NCBI GenBank assembly: GCA_963709485.1
Contig: CAVPWE010000001.1
Coordinates: 62,001 to 126,000, forward strand
Source: JAXDBM01 sp963709485
GTDB taxonomy: Bacteria > Desulfobacterota > Syntrophia > Syntrophales > Fen-1087
Direction: 5' to 3'
Length of the DNA stretch: 64,000 bases
A program made the translations under genes and the position numbers. Each line of letters opens with the position of its first letter. Within the stretch, counting starts at the first letter, position 1. The notes below the pieces were generated by a model. The model did not search any database. It had not been told where the DNA came from and was given only the letters and a program-made list of their open reading frames with translations. Of this stretch, positions 43,302-52,010 are shown piece by piece.

Positions 43302-45890
43302 ATGCAAGAAAAATATGCGCCCCAGGCCATCGAAGAGAAATGGCAGCAGTACTGGGAAAAGAACAAGACGTTTTGTGTGACGGAGGATACCGGGAAAAAG
43401 AAGTATTACCTCCTGGAGATGTTCCCCTACCCCTCGGGCAAAATCCACATCGGTCACGTTCGTAACTATACCATCGGCGATGTCGTTGCCCGGTACAAGA
43501 AAATGAAAGGCTTCAACGTGCTGCACCCGATGGGATGGGATGCTTTCGGCATGCCGGCGGAGAATGCGGCCATCGCCCACGGAACCCACCCGGCGACGTG
43601 GACGAACGAGAACATCGCCTTCATGAAGAAACAGCTGAAGCGGATGGGCTTCAGCTACGACTGGGACCGGGAAATCTCCACCTGCGAGCCAGAATATTAT
43701 CGCTGGGAACAGCTTTTCTTCCTGTGGATGTATGAAAAAGGCCTCGTTTACAAGAAGCGCTCCACGGTGAACTGGTGCATCCAGTGTCAGACGGTCCTCG
43801 CCAACGAACAGGTGGAAGCGGGGCTCTGCTGGCGGTGCGGCACGGAAGTCGGGGAGAAATACCTGGACCAGTGGTTTTTCAAAATCACCGCTTACGTCGA
43901 TGAATTGCTGGAAGGCTGCGACCGGCTGCCGGGGTGGCCGGAGCGGGTCCTGACCATGCAGAAGAACTGGATCGGGAAAAGCTACGGCTGCGAGATTGTC
44001 TTTCCCATGGCGGACGGCGGAGACCCGATCCGGGTGTTCACCACCCGGCAGGATACCATTTACGGGGCGACCTTCATGCTCGTGGCCGCGGAACACCCGC
44101 TCGTCATGGAGCTGATGAAAGGGAAACCCCGGGAAGAGCAGGTGCGGGCGTTTGTCGAAAAGGTCAAGAAGCAGGACAAGATGATGCGGACGTCGGAGTA
44201 CTATGAAAAGGAGGGAATCTTCCTCGACGCCCATTGCCTGAACCCGGTGACCAACAAGAGAATGCCCATCTTTGCCGCCAATTTCGTGCTGGCCGACTAC
44301 GGCACCGGCTGTGTCATGGCCGTGCCCACCCACGACCAGCGGGACTTCGAGTTTGCCCAGAAGTACAGCCTGCCCCTCATCGTGGTGATTCAGCCGCCGG
44401 ACAAAACCCTGAACACCCAGACCATGAAGGAGGCCTATGTGGAAGAGGGCATTCTGGTGAATTCCGGGCGCTTCAACGGCATGGAAAACATGAAGGCGCT
44501 GGACGCCATCGCGGAGTACCTGGAATCGATCGGCCGGGGAAAGAAGACCATCCAGTACCGGCTGCGGGACTGGGGCATCTCCCGGCAGCGGTACTGGGGG
44601 GCGCCCATTCCCGTCGTCAACTGCGAGAAGTGCGGCACCCTGCCCGTTCCCGAAGCGGACCTTCCCGTCCTCCTGCCCCGGGACGTCGCGTTGACGGGCG
44701 AGGGCGGCTCTCCCCTGGCCCGCCACGCGGCCTTCGTGAACACCGCCTGCCCGAACTGCCGGGGTCCGGCAAAACGGGAGACGGACACCATGGACACCTT
44801 CGTCGAATCCTCCTGGTACTTCGACCGCTTCTGCTGCGCCCGCTTCGATCAGAAGCCCGGTCTCGACCGTAAGAAGATCGATTACTGGATGCCCGTGGAC
44901 CAATACATCGGCGGCATCGAGCATGCGATCCTCCACCTCCTCTATTCGCGGTTCTACACGAGGGTGCTGCGCGACTTCGGGGTGCTCGGCGTGGACGAAC
45001 CCTTCACGAATCTCCTCACCCAGGGCATGGTCTGCAAGGAAACCATGCGCTGCCCGGAACACGGATATCTGTTCCCGGACGAGGCGGACGACGGCCGCTG
45101 CCGGCATTGCCGGGCCGAAGTCGCCATCGGCAAAACGGAGAAAATGTCCAAGTCGCTGAAGAATGTCGTCGATCCGGATTATCTGATCGACCGCTACGGC
45201 GCCGACACCGTCCGCATGTTCTGCCTTTTTGCCGCGCCTCCGGAGAAGGATCTGGAATGGAGCGATCAGGGCGTTGAGGGTTCCTTCCGTTTTCTCAACC
45301 GGACCTGGCGGATCATTGCCGATTACCTGGACGACATTCAGGGAGTGAAGGCCTACGGCGGCCGGCAGGAGGAACTGGAAGACGAACTGAAGAATCTGAG
45401 GCGGAAAACCCATCAGACGATCCGGAAGGTTACCGGCGACATTGAAGACCGCTTTCATTTCAACACCGCCATCAGCGCCGTCATGGAACTGGTCAATGCG
45501 CTTTACCAGATCCGCCGTCCTGAAAAGGGGGATGAAAAAGCCCTGCCCGTCATTCGGGAAACCATAGAATCCGTCATCCTGCTGCTTACGCCCATTGTAC
45601 CGCATCTGACCCAGGAGCTGTGGGTCATGCTGGGCAATGACGGGAATCTTGCGGAAGCCGCCTGGCCGGTCTACGACCAGGCTGCGGCTTCGGAAGAACA
45701 GATCACCATTGTCATTCAGGTCAACGGAAAGGTCAGAAGCAGGATGACCGTTCCCATCGACGAAGACGTTGAAAAGATCAAGGCTTCGGCCAGGGCCGAT
45801 GAAAAAATTGCCCGGATGATTGACGGCAGGGAGGTCCTGAGGGAAATCTATGTTCCGCAAAAACTGGTCAACATCGTCGTGAAAGGATAA
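43302..45890 (+). CDS. leuS: Leucyl-tRNA synthetase
   Basis: 862 residues, usual length. The HIGH box is in FPYPSGKIHIGHVRNYTIGD and KMSKS in TEKMSKSLKNVVDPDYLIDR. The CP1 editing domain contains FTTRQDTIYGATFMLVAAEH and the later GTGCVMAVPTHDQRDFEFA. Zinc-type Cys pairs occur in NWCIQCQTVLANEQVEAGLC. It starts 4 bp after nusB. The C-terminal domain ends VNIVVKG. Confidence 0.98.
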   Translation: MQEKYAPQAIEEKWQQYWEKNKTFCVTEDTGKKKYYLLEMFPYPSGKIHIGHVRNYTIGDVVARYKKMKGFNVLHPMGWDAFGMPAENAAIAHGTHPATWTNENIAFMKKQLKRMGFSYDWDREISTCEPEYYRWEQLFFLWMYEKGLVYKKRSTVNWCIQCQTVLANEQVEAGLCWRCGTEVGEKYLDQWFFKITAYVDELLEGCDRLPGWPERVLTMQKNWIGKSYGCEIVFPMADGGDPIRVFTTRQDTIYGATFMLVAAEHPLVMELMKGKPREEQVRAFVEKVKKQDKMMRTSEYYEKEGIFLDAHCLNPVTNKRMPIFAANFVLADYGTGCVMAVPTHDQRDFEFAQKYSLPLIVVIQPPDKTLNTQTMKEAYVEEGILVNSGRFNGMENMKALDAIAEYLESIGRGKKTIQYRLRDWGISRQRYWGAPIPVVNCEKCGTLPVPEADLPVLLPRDVALTGEGGSPLARHAAFVNTACPNCRGPAKRETDTMDTFVESSWYFDRFCCARFDQKPGLDRKKIDYWMPVDQYIGGIEHAILHLLYSRFYTRVLRDFGVLGVDEPFTNLLTQGMVCKETMRCPEHGYLFPDEADDGRCRHCRAEVAIGKTEKMSKSLKNVVDPDYLIDRYGADTVRMFCLFAAPPEKDLEWSDQGVEGSFRFLNRTWRIIADYLDDIQGVKAYGGRQEELEDELKNLRRKTHQTIRKVTGDIEDRFHFNTAISAVMELVNALYQIRRPEKGDEKALPVIRETIESVILLLTPIVPHLTQELWVMLGNDGNLAEAAWPVYDQAAASEEQITIVIQVNGKVRSRMTVPIDEDVEKIKASARADEKIARMIDGREVLREIYVPQKLVNIVVKG

Positions 45891-45896
45891 GCTGAC

Positions 45897-46421
45897 ATGG
45901 CCAAGAAAATTTCAAGGCTCGCCGCTGTTCTGGGCTGCATTCTGATTGCCGCTGCCTGCGGCTACGGCTTCAAACCGGGCGGGGAATACATCGACAGGGG
46001 CATCCAAACGGTCTTTGTCGACGTGTTTGTCAATAAAACCAGTGAAGCCAACATCGAAAACACCTTCCGGGGGGCATTCATCGATCAGTTCATCCAGGGC
46101 AAGCGATTCCGGATCGTGGACAGCGCGGACCGGGCGGATGCCGTTTTCAGGGGAAGCATCGACAACCTGACCACGGGAACGCTCTCCTACAAGACGACCA
46201 ACCTGGCCGCGGAGGAACGCTATACCGTCACCCTGACCCTGAGCTTTGACGAGCGTCTCGGCAACAAGGTCATCTGGTCCTATCCGAACCTTTCCTCCAT
46301 TCAGGACTATAAGACGAGCACTTCCACGGCGGAGACCCAGAACAGCCGAAACGCTGCCCTCACCAAACTGGCCAATGATACGGCGGAGAGGGCATACCGT
46401 TTGCTGATGTCCGGCTTTTAG
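45897..46421 (+). CDS. lptE: LPS-assembly lipoprotein LptE-like
   Basis: 174 residues. A signal peptide ends in a lipobox (LIAAAC, Cys20). GYGFKPGG just after it and the pattern of alternating beta strands match LptE, which plugs the LptD barrel in the outer membrane. The position directly after leuS is the conserved place for lptE in Proteobacteria. Sequence conservation in this family is low, so the call relies partly on context. Confidence 0.85.
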   Translation: MAKKISRLAAVLGCILIAAACGYGFKPGGEYIDRGIQTVFVDVFVNKTSEANIENTFRGAFIDQFIQGKRFRIVDSADRADAVFRGSIDNLTTGTLSYKTTNLAAEERYTVTLTLSFDERLGNKVIWSYPNLSSIQDYKTSTSTAETQNSRNAALTKLANDTAERAYRLLMSGF

Positions 46422-46469
46422 GATGAATCGGGTGGGAGAATCGGGATATTAAAAAGGCGCCCGCCGGCT

Positions 46470-46736
46470 TCAGGCCTTCAGGGAATTCACCTTTTTCGTT
46501 AATCTGGAGATCTTGCGGGACGCCGTTTTCTTGTGAAAGACGCCCTTCGCCGCCGCTTTGGTCAGCACGGGAATCGCCTTTGTCAAGGCAGTTTTCGACT
46601 GCTCCACATCCTTGGTTTCCAGCGCCCTGACGACGGATTTGATCTCCGTCCGAACGCTCGATTTGATCGACATGTTTCGCAAACGGCGCTTCTCGTTCTG
46701 CTTGCTTCTCTTGATCGCGGACTGATGTGTGGCCAA
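46470..46736 (-). CDS. rpsT: 30S ribosomal protein S20
   Basis: 88 residues. TTG 46736 follows AGGAGGATATCTT; the mature start is ATHQSAIKRSKQNEKRRLRN, followed by the three-helix S20 pattern (KSSVRTEIKSVVRALETKD, FHKKTASRKISRLTKKVNSL). It runs opposite to lptE and the following lyase gene. Confidence 0.97.
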   Translation of the reverse strand: MATHQSAIKRSKQNEKRRLRNMSIKSSVRTEIKSVVRALETKDVEQSKTALTKAIPVLTKAAAKGVFHKKTASRKISRLTKKVNSLKA

Positions 46737-46906
46737 AAGATATCCTCCTGTGTCACTCCTTATTTCAAACGGACACACATCCTTATATGAGTTTCCCGAT
46801 CCTGTCAAGCCCGAATTGCGGAGCCGAGCCCATCCTTGACTTTGGCGGGCCGATTCCCTATCGTGGAAAAAATTCCGGAAATTCAATCTCGTTTGGACGG
46901 CAAGGC

Positions 46907-47854
46907 ATGAAACCCGGAGCAGGCGTGAAAATCGTGGAAGTCGGGCCGCGGGACGGACTCCAGAACCTCGGCATCCAGGTCTCCGCGGACAACAAGGTCC
47001 GGCTGATCGAGCGCCTGGCGGCGAGCGGTCTGCGGGAGATCCAGATCGGCGCTTTCGTCAACCCGTCCGCCATTCCCCAGTTCCGGGATATGAGCGAGGT
47101 CGCCGCCCGCGTCCGGCACCTTGCCGGCGTCACCCTGACCGCCCTCGTTCCGAACGTACGGGGCGCCGAGACCGCTTTCGAAAGCGGCATCCGGAAGCTC
47201 ATTTTCTTCTTTTCGATCAGCCGGACGCACAATCTGAACAATGTCCAGCAAACCACGGAGGCATCCATGGAAGCCCTGGCGTCCATCATGGATGCCTTTT
47301 CATCCCGGCCGGATGTTTCCGTGTGCGTCGCCCTGGCCACGGTTTTCGGCTGTCCCTTCGAAGGGTTCTTTCCAACCGATGTCGTCCTTCGGCATGTGGC
47401 AGCGGTGGCCGGTACGGGCGTCGCAGAGGTGACCCTTTGCGACACCGTCGGTTTCGGCAATCCGGCACAGGTCGGGGAGATCACCCGCGCCTGCATGGCG
47501 GAATTTCCCAACCTGGCGTTCGGCGTCCACCTTCACAACACGCGGGGACTGGGACTTGCCAATGCCCTGAAGGCCTACGAGACGGGGATCCGGATTTTCG
47601 ACGCTGCCGTCGGCGGATTGGGAGGGTGCCCCTTTGCCCCCGGCGCCTCCGGCAACATCGCGACGGAGGATCTCGTCTTCATGTTCAGCCAGATGGGGGT
47701 CGAGACGGGCGTCCATCTCGAGGAGCTGCTCAGGACAGCGCAGTTCCTGCAGGACGTGATTCCCGGGACCCCGCTGGCCAGCGCCATGTTTCGTGCCGGG
47801 CTGCCCAGGCGGATTGAAGGGGAGGGATTCCCGCCGCTCCGCAAGCGGCCATGA
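46907..47854 (+). CDS. Hydroxymethylglutaryl-CoA lyase
   Basis: 315 residues. VKIVEVGPRDGLQNLG is the N-terminal metal and substrate motif of the HMGL-like DRE-TIM barrels. FGVHLHNTRGLGLANAL holds the metal-binding His pair and GGLGGCPFAPGASGNIATED the catalytic Cys loop. It splits HMG-CoA into acetoacetate and acetyl-CoA, or acts on a related substrate. The start is probably ATG 46907; GTG 46925 is an alternative. It overlaps the next frame by ATGA. Confidence 0.92.
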   Translation: MKPGAGVKIVEVGPRDGLQNLGIQVSADNKVRLIERLAASGLREIQIGAFVNPSAIPQFRDMSEVAARVRHLAGVTLTALVPNVRGAETAFESGIRKLIFFFSISRTHNLNNVQQTTEASMEALASIMDAFSSRPDVSVCVALATVFGCPFEGFFPTDVVLRHVAAVAGTGVAEVTLCDTVGFGNPAQVGEITRACMAEFPNLAFGVHLHNTRGLGLANALKAYETGIRIFDAAVGGLGGCPFAPGASGNIATEDLVFMFSQMGVETGVHLEELLRTAQFLQDVIPGTPLASAMFRAGLPRRIEGEGFPPLRKRP

Positions 47855-47883
47855 AATCAACACAGGAAAAGGAGGTCAAGCGG

Positions 47884-48417
47884 ATGCTGGACAGAGAAAA
47901 GGCGGTCCTCATCGTCGTCGACATTCAGGGCAATCTGGCCGCGGCCATGTACGAAAAGGAGTTCCTTTTCGAGAACGCCGAAAAGATCATCCGGGGCGTG
48001 CAGCTCCTCGGCGTCCCCGTTCTCGTTACGGAGCAGATCAAACTGGGTCCGACGATCCCCGCGCTCGCCCGTTATCTGCCGGGCGTCAATCCCATCGTGA
48101 AGGACAGCTTCAGCTGCTGCGGAGACGACCGGTTCATGAGAGAACTGACGGCCCTGAGCCGTGGACAGATTCTGATGACAGGAATCGAGGCCCATGTCTG
48201 CGCCTACCAGACATCCATGGACCTGATCGAAAGGGGCTTTGAGGTCCACCTGGTGGCGGATGCCGTCTCCTCGCGAACTGCGCGAAACCGGGAGATCGGG
48301 ATTCAAAAGCTGATCGCTGCCGGCGCCGTGCTCACCAGCACGGAAATGGCGCTTTTCGAACTGCTGAAAACCGCGGCCGATTCAAGGGCAAAAGACCTCT
48401 TCAAGATAATCAAGTAG
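47884..48417 (+). CDS. Isochorismatase-family cysteine hydrolase
   Basis: 177 residues. The triad is visible: Asp in LIVVDIQGNL, Lys in PIVKDSFSCCG and Cys in GIEAHVCAYQTSMDL. This last motif is typical of YcaC/PncA-like hydrolases. The substrate is unknown. ATG 47884 is chosen because AAGGAGG lies 8 bp upstream; an in-frame ATG at 47851 overlaps the lyase stop. Confidence 0.9.
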   Translation: MLDREKAVLIVVDIQGNLAAAMYEKEFLFENAEKIIRGVQLLGVPVLVTEQIKLGPTIPALARYLPGVNPIVKDSFSCCGDDRFMRELTALSRGQILMTGIEAHVCAYQTSMDLIERGFEVHLVADAVSSRTARNREIGIQKLIAAGAVLTSTEMALFELLKTAADSRAKDLFKIIK

Positions 48418-48445
48418 CGGCATCTTCCAGGGAGCGGACACTTTC

Positions 48446-50434
48446 ATGATCCTGCTGGGCGACATCCTGGTCATCGTCGGATTGTCCGTTGCCGTCCTCT
48501 ACATCTGCTTCCGCCTGCGGATTCCCATCATCGTGGGGTTTCTGCTGACCGGGATGGTCGCCGGCCCCCACGGGCTGGGGCTGGTCAGGGACATCGCCTC
48601 CGTCAGGATTCTGGCTGAAGTGGGGGTAGTGCTGCTGCTCTTCACGATCGGGCTGGAGTTCTCGTTCCGGAACCTGCTTCAGATCCGGAGGTCCGTCCTC
48701 CTCGGCGGCGCCCTCCAGGTGTCGCTCACGGCGCTGGCCTCGTTTGCCGTCTCCAGGGCCTTCGGGCAGACGGTCGGCGTGTCGGTCCTGGTCGGCTTTC
48801 TGGTTTCCCTGAGCAGCACCGCCATCGTCATGAAGTTTCTCCAGGACCGCGCCGAGGTGGAAACCCCGCATGGCAATACCGCCCTGGGCATCCTGATTTT
48901 TCAGGACATCGCCGTGGTTCCCATGATGCTGTTCATTCCCCTGCTGGCGGGTCAGGCGGGCGGCGGGACGGATGCCGTACCGCTCTTCGTCGCGAAGGTC
49001 GCGGCCATCATGGCGCTGGTCTTCGCCGGGGCGAAATGGATCGTCCCGCGCGTTTTCTACGGCATCGCCCGCACCCGCAGCCGGGAGCTCTTCCTGCTCG
49101 GCGTGATCGCCGTCTGCATGGCCGTTGCCTGGCTGACCCACCTGGCGGGGCTCTCACTGGCTCTGGGCGCCTTTCTGGCGGGACTCATCCTGTCCGAATC
49201 CGAGTACAGCCAGCAGGCGCTGGGCAACATCCTTCCCTTCCGGGACGTTTTCACGAGTATCTTTTTCGTCTCCATCGGGATGCTGCTCGACATGGGTTTC
49301 TTCTTCAGCCGGCCGCTATCCCTTGCGGGTCTTGCCCTGGGCGTGCTGGCGTTCAAATCTTTCATCGCCGGCTTCGTGGCGCTCATCCTGGGGATGCCGC
49401 TGCGGAGCGCGATCCTCGTCGGCCTCTCCCTCGGCCAGGTCGGCGAATTTTCGTTCATCCTCGCGGAGGATGCCATTCCGTACGGCCTGTTGTCCGGCGA
49501 CATGAACCAGGGATTTCTGGCGGTTTCCGTTTTGACCATGATGGCGACGCCGTTTGCCCTCGCCGCGGCCCCCCGCATAGCCTCGCAGGCCCTCAAACTG
49601 CCGCTGCCCAGGAAAATCAAGCAGGGCTCCTATCCGTCTGCACGCAGCCTGAAGGCGCATGAAAAGGACCATCTGATCGTGGTGGGGTTCGGCCTGAACG
49701 GGCGGAACCTCGCCCGTGCCGCCCGATTCAGCGGGATTCCCTATGTCGTCATCGAGATGAACCCGACCGTGGTGAAAGAGGAGCGGGCCAAGGGCGAACC
49801 AATCTATTATGGGGACGCGACCCAGGAGGCGATTCTGCAGCACGCAAACATCCGGTCGGCAAGGGCGGTGGTTGTCGTCATCAACGATCCCGCCGCGACC
49901 CGGAGGATCACGGAGGTGGTCCGGAGGCTGAATCCGAAGGTCTACCTGGTGGTCCGGACGCGTTTTCTCCAGGAAATGGCCCCGCTGTCCGAACTGGGCG
50001 CGAATGAAGTGATCCCGGAGGAGTTTGAAACGTCGGTGGAGATCTTCAGCCGGGTCCTGGCGAAATACCTCATGCCGAAGGAGGAGATCGAAAAATTCGC
50101 AGCAGAGATCCGGGCCGAGCAGTACGAGATGCTGCGAAGCCTTCCCCGCGAAGCCACGTCCTGCCTCGACCTCGAAATGTGCCTGCCGGACGTGGAGATC
50201 AGGCCTTTCCGCATCGCCGCTGGCTCCCCATTCGTCGGGAAGACGCTGGCCCAGACCGAAATGAGAAAAAAGACGGGGGTCTCCCTTCTGTCGCTGCGGC
50301 GGAAAAACCGTGTCATCTCCAATCCCCCCGCCGACACCGTCTTCGAGGCCGGCGACATCCTCTTCGTCGTGGGCGATGCCGACAAGGTCGCCGGCGTGGT
50401 CCGCCTCTTCAACGAGGGAAATGGGACGCCCTGA
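48446..50434 (+). CDS. CPA2-type cation:proton antiporter with TrkA domains
   Basis: 662 residues. Residues 1-380 form about 12 membrane segments of the Na+/H+ exchanger fold (GFLLTGMVAGPHGLGLVRD, LLFTIGLEFSFRNLLQIRR, FLVSLSSTAIVMKFLQDRAE). A TrkA-N Rossmann domain follows from about 405 (HLIVVGFGLNGRNLARAARF) and a TrkA-C domain ends the protein (from about 580). The layout matches KefB/KefC/YbaL-like potassium or cation efflux systems. The terminator at 50443 follows. Confidence 0.93.
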   Translation: MILLGDILVIVGLSVAVLYICFRLRIPIIVGFLLTGMVAGPHGLGLVRDIASVRILAEVGVVLLLFTIGLEFSFRNLLQIRRSVLLGGALQVSLTALASFAVSRAFGQTVGVSVLVGFLVSLSSTAIVMKFLQDRAEVETPHGNTALGILIFQDIAVVPMMLFIPLLAGQAGGGTDAVPLFVAKVAAIMALVFAGAKWIVPRVFYGIARTRSRELFLLGVIAVCMAVAWLTHLAGLSLALGAFLAGLILSESEYSQQALGNILPFRDVFTSIFFVSIGMLLDMGFFFSRPLSLAGLALGVLAFKSFIAGFVALILGMPLRSAILVGLSLGQVGEFSFILAEDAIPYGLLSGDMNQGFLAVSVLTMMATPFALAAAPRIASQALKLPLPRKIKQGSYPSARSLKAHEKDHLIVVGFGLNGRNLARAARFSGIPYVVIEMNPTVVKEERAKGEPIYYGDATQEAILQHANIRSARAVVVVINDPAATRRITEVVRRLNPKVYLVVRTRFLQEMAPLSELGANEVIPEEFETSVEIFSRVLAKYLMPKEEIEKFAAEIRAEQYEMLRSLPREATSCLDLEMCLPDVEIRPFRIAAGSPFVGKTLAQTEMRKKTGVSLLSLRRKNRVISNPPADTVFEAGDILFVVGDADKVAGVVRLFNEGNGTP

Positions 50435-50442
50435 TGCGGTTC

Positions 50443-50483
50443 AAAAAAAGGGGACCTGCCTTTCTGGCAGGTCCCTTTTTTTG
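50443..50483. terminator. Bidirectional terminator between antiporter and fdh operon 1
   Basis: GGGACCTGCC pairs with GGCAGGTCCC, with an A run before and a T run after, so it can serve both the antiporter (plus) and fdhI1 (minus). Confidence 0.9.
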
Positions 50484-50537
50484 TTTGTTCTGGCGCTGCC
50501 GCGGAATGACGGCTTCAGCAGATCGCCGGTGGATCGG

Positions 50538-51215
50538 TCACGCGGTGTGGTGACCGTGGCCCGTGAGGTCCTTCTCCTCGCCATAGACCACCAGCTTCCC
50601 CTCATGCTCCATCTCCGCCAGCCACTTGGGGTGCTGCTTCTTCAGCCAGGCCCGGCTCACCCAGCCGGACAGCATCGCCGGCAGCGAACCGGGGGAGCCG
50701 ATGGTCCCCAGGTACAGGTGCACGAAGAAAAACGCGAAGATCGTGACGAACCCGAGCGCATGGAGCACGAACATCCAGCGCACCAGGCCCGCGGGGAAGC
50801 GGAGCGGGAACCACATGATCAGGCCCGTCACCACCATGATGACGCCGCAGCCGACCACGGCCAGGAAGAAGGCCTTCTGTCCGGGGTTGTACTTCCCCAC
50901 CTCGGGCACCTTGTCCACGTGCCAGACGTAGCCGCCGGCGACCTTCATCCACTCCAGGTCCTCGGGCATGGAGAAGACGCCCGCTTCCCGCCACCACATG
51001 CGGATGGTGAAATAGAGCGCCACGGCAAAGAAGACGCCCGTGAAGTTGTGGACGTACTTCAGGGACTTGAGGCCGCCCATGAGCGTCCCGATGAAATTGA
51101 GCGACTGGAACATCATGCCCAGCCCCGTGATGCACAAAATCAGGCAGGAAATCGCCAGGCTCCAGTGGACGATCCGTTCAAAGGCGTCCGTTGCTTGAAT
51201 CAATCCCTTTCTCAT
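50538..51215 (-). CDS. fdhI: Formate dehydrogenase cytochrome b subunit, copy 1
   Basis: 225 residues. Four membrane helices carry the heme-ligating His typical of FdnI/FdoI-type subunits (RIVHWSLAISCLILCITGLG, LKYVHNFTGVFFAVALYFTI, RWMFVLHALGFVTIFAFFFV). It anchors the periplasmic enzyme and passes electrons from formate to the quinone pool, or the reverse. It is last in the operon, 3 bp after fdhB1. It is nearly identical to copy 2. Confidence 0.93.
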   Translation of the reverse strand: MRKGLIQATDAFERIVHWSLAISCLILCITGLGMMFQSLNFIGTLMGGLKSLKYVHNFTGVFFAVALYFTIRMWWREAGVFSMPEDLEWMKVAGGYVWHVDKVPEVGKYNPGQKAFFLAVVGCGVIMVVTGLIMWFPLRFPAGLVRWMFVLHALGFVTIFAFFFVHLYLGTIGSPGSLPAMLSGWVSRAWLKKQHPKWLAEMEHEGKLVVYGEEKDLTGHGHHTA

Positions 51216-51408
51216 GGCTCATTCCCCTCCCTTCTGGTTCTGGTCCTCGTCGGGCAGCTTCGGCCCGTGAATGATGTAGTGCAGGAACGACCCGGCGATC
51301 ACGCCGCCGGCCGCCAGCAGGCTGAGGGGCTTGAGCAGATCCTTCCAGACAATGATCGACAGCGGCACGCTCGGCTTCAACGGCAACTTCTCGTACACCG
51401 AGACTTTC
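50569..51408. repeat. Near-identical fdhI/fdhB tract, copy 1
   Basis: About 840 bp covering all of fdhI1 and the 3' quarter of fdhB1. It matches 55619-56459 with only about four differences, while sequence on the fdhB side diverges sharply. Confidence 0.88.
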
Positions 51409-52004
51409 TCCGGAAGGACGTACAGGACATGCGTCCCGTCCACGAACTTGTCGCCGTAGACGCTGGCATCACCGCCCAGCTCCTTGGCGCGCTTGTAGGC
51501 CAGCTTGAGCATGTCCGCCTTGTCGCCGAACTTCAGCGCGCCGGTGGGGCAGGCCTTGACGCAGGCCGGCTCCAGGGCCGCCTCGATCCGGGTCAGGCAG
51601 AGGTCGCATTTGTAGATCTTGTCCGTTAACGGGTCGTACCGGGGGATGTCGAAGGGGCATGCCGTGATGCACTCCTTGCAGCCGATGCACCGCTCGTGGT
51701 GGATCCCGACGGTCCCGTACTCGGTGTAGTGGAGCGCGCCGCTCGGGCAGACCTTGACGCAGGCCGAGTCCGTGCAGTGCATGCAGCCGTCCTTGCGGAA
51801 GAGCCACTTGATGTTGTCCTTGTCCGCGACCTCCTGGAACCGGATGAGCGTCCAGGTGCTGGACTGAAGATCCGGAGGGTTCTGATAGGTCCCGAGCTGC
51901 TCCGTCTGCGCCGCCGGCTGCTGGTTCCACTGCTTGCAGGCCAGCTGGCAGCCGCGGCATCCGGTGCATTTCGACAGATCGATGAGTTTCGTTTTCTCAG
52001 CCAT
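51219..52004 (-). CDS. fdhB: Formate dehydrogenase iron-sulfur subunit, copy 1
   Basis: 261 residues with four ferredoxin-like 4Fe-4S clusters: CTGCRGCQLACKQWN, CMHCTDSACVKVCPSGAL, CIGCKECITACPFDIPRYD and the CDLC/CVKACPTG group. A C-terminal membrane helix (LSLLAAGGVIAGSFLHYIIH) anchors it as in FdnH. It relays electrons from FdhA to FdhI. It starts 6 bp after fdhA1. Confidence 0.95.
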   Translation of the reverse strand: MAEKTKLIDLSKCTGCRGCQLACKQWNQQPAAQTEQLGTYQNPPDLQSSTWTLIRFQEVADKDNIKWLFRKDGCMHCTDSACVKVCPSGALHYTEYGTVGIHHERCIGCKECITACPFDIPRYDPLTDKIYKCDLCLTRIEAALEPACVKACPTGALKFGDKADMLKLAYKRAKELGGDASVYGDKFVDGTHVLYVLPEKVSVYEKLPLKPSVPLSIIVWKDLLKPLSLLAAGGVIAGSFLHYIIHGPKLPDEDQNQKGGE

Positions 52005-52010
52005 TTATGT

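Noticed and set aside
42264..45860. A 1198-codon open frame on the minus strand
   Set aside because: It is antisense to ribH, nusB and leuS, which are clearly real; its product is low-complexity Arg/Gly/His-rich with no family features, as expected from a high-GC shadow frame.
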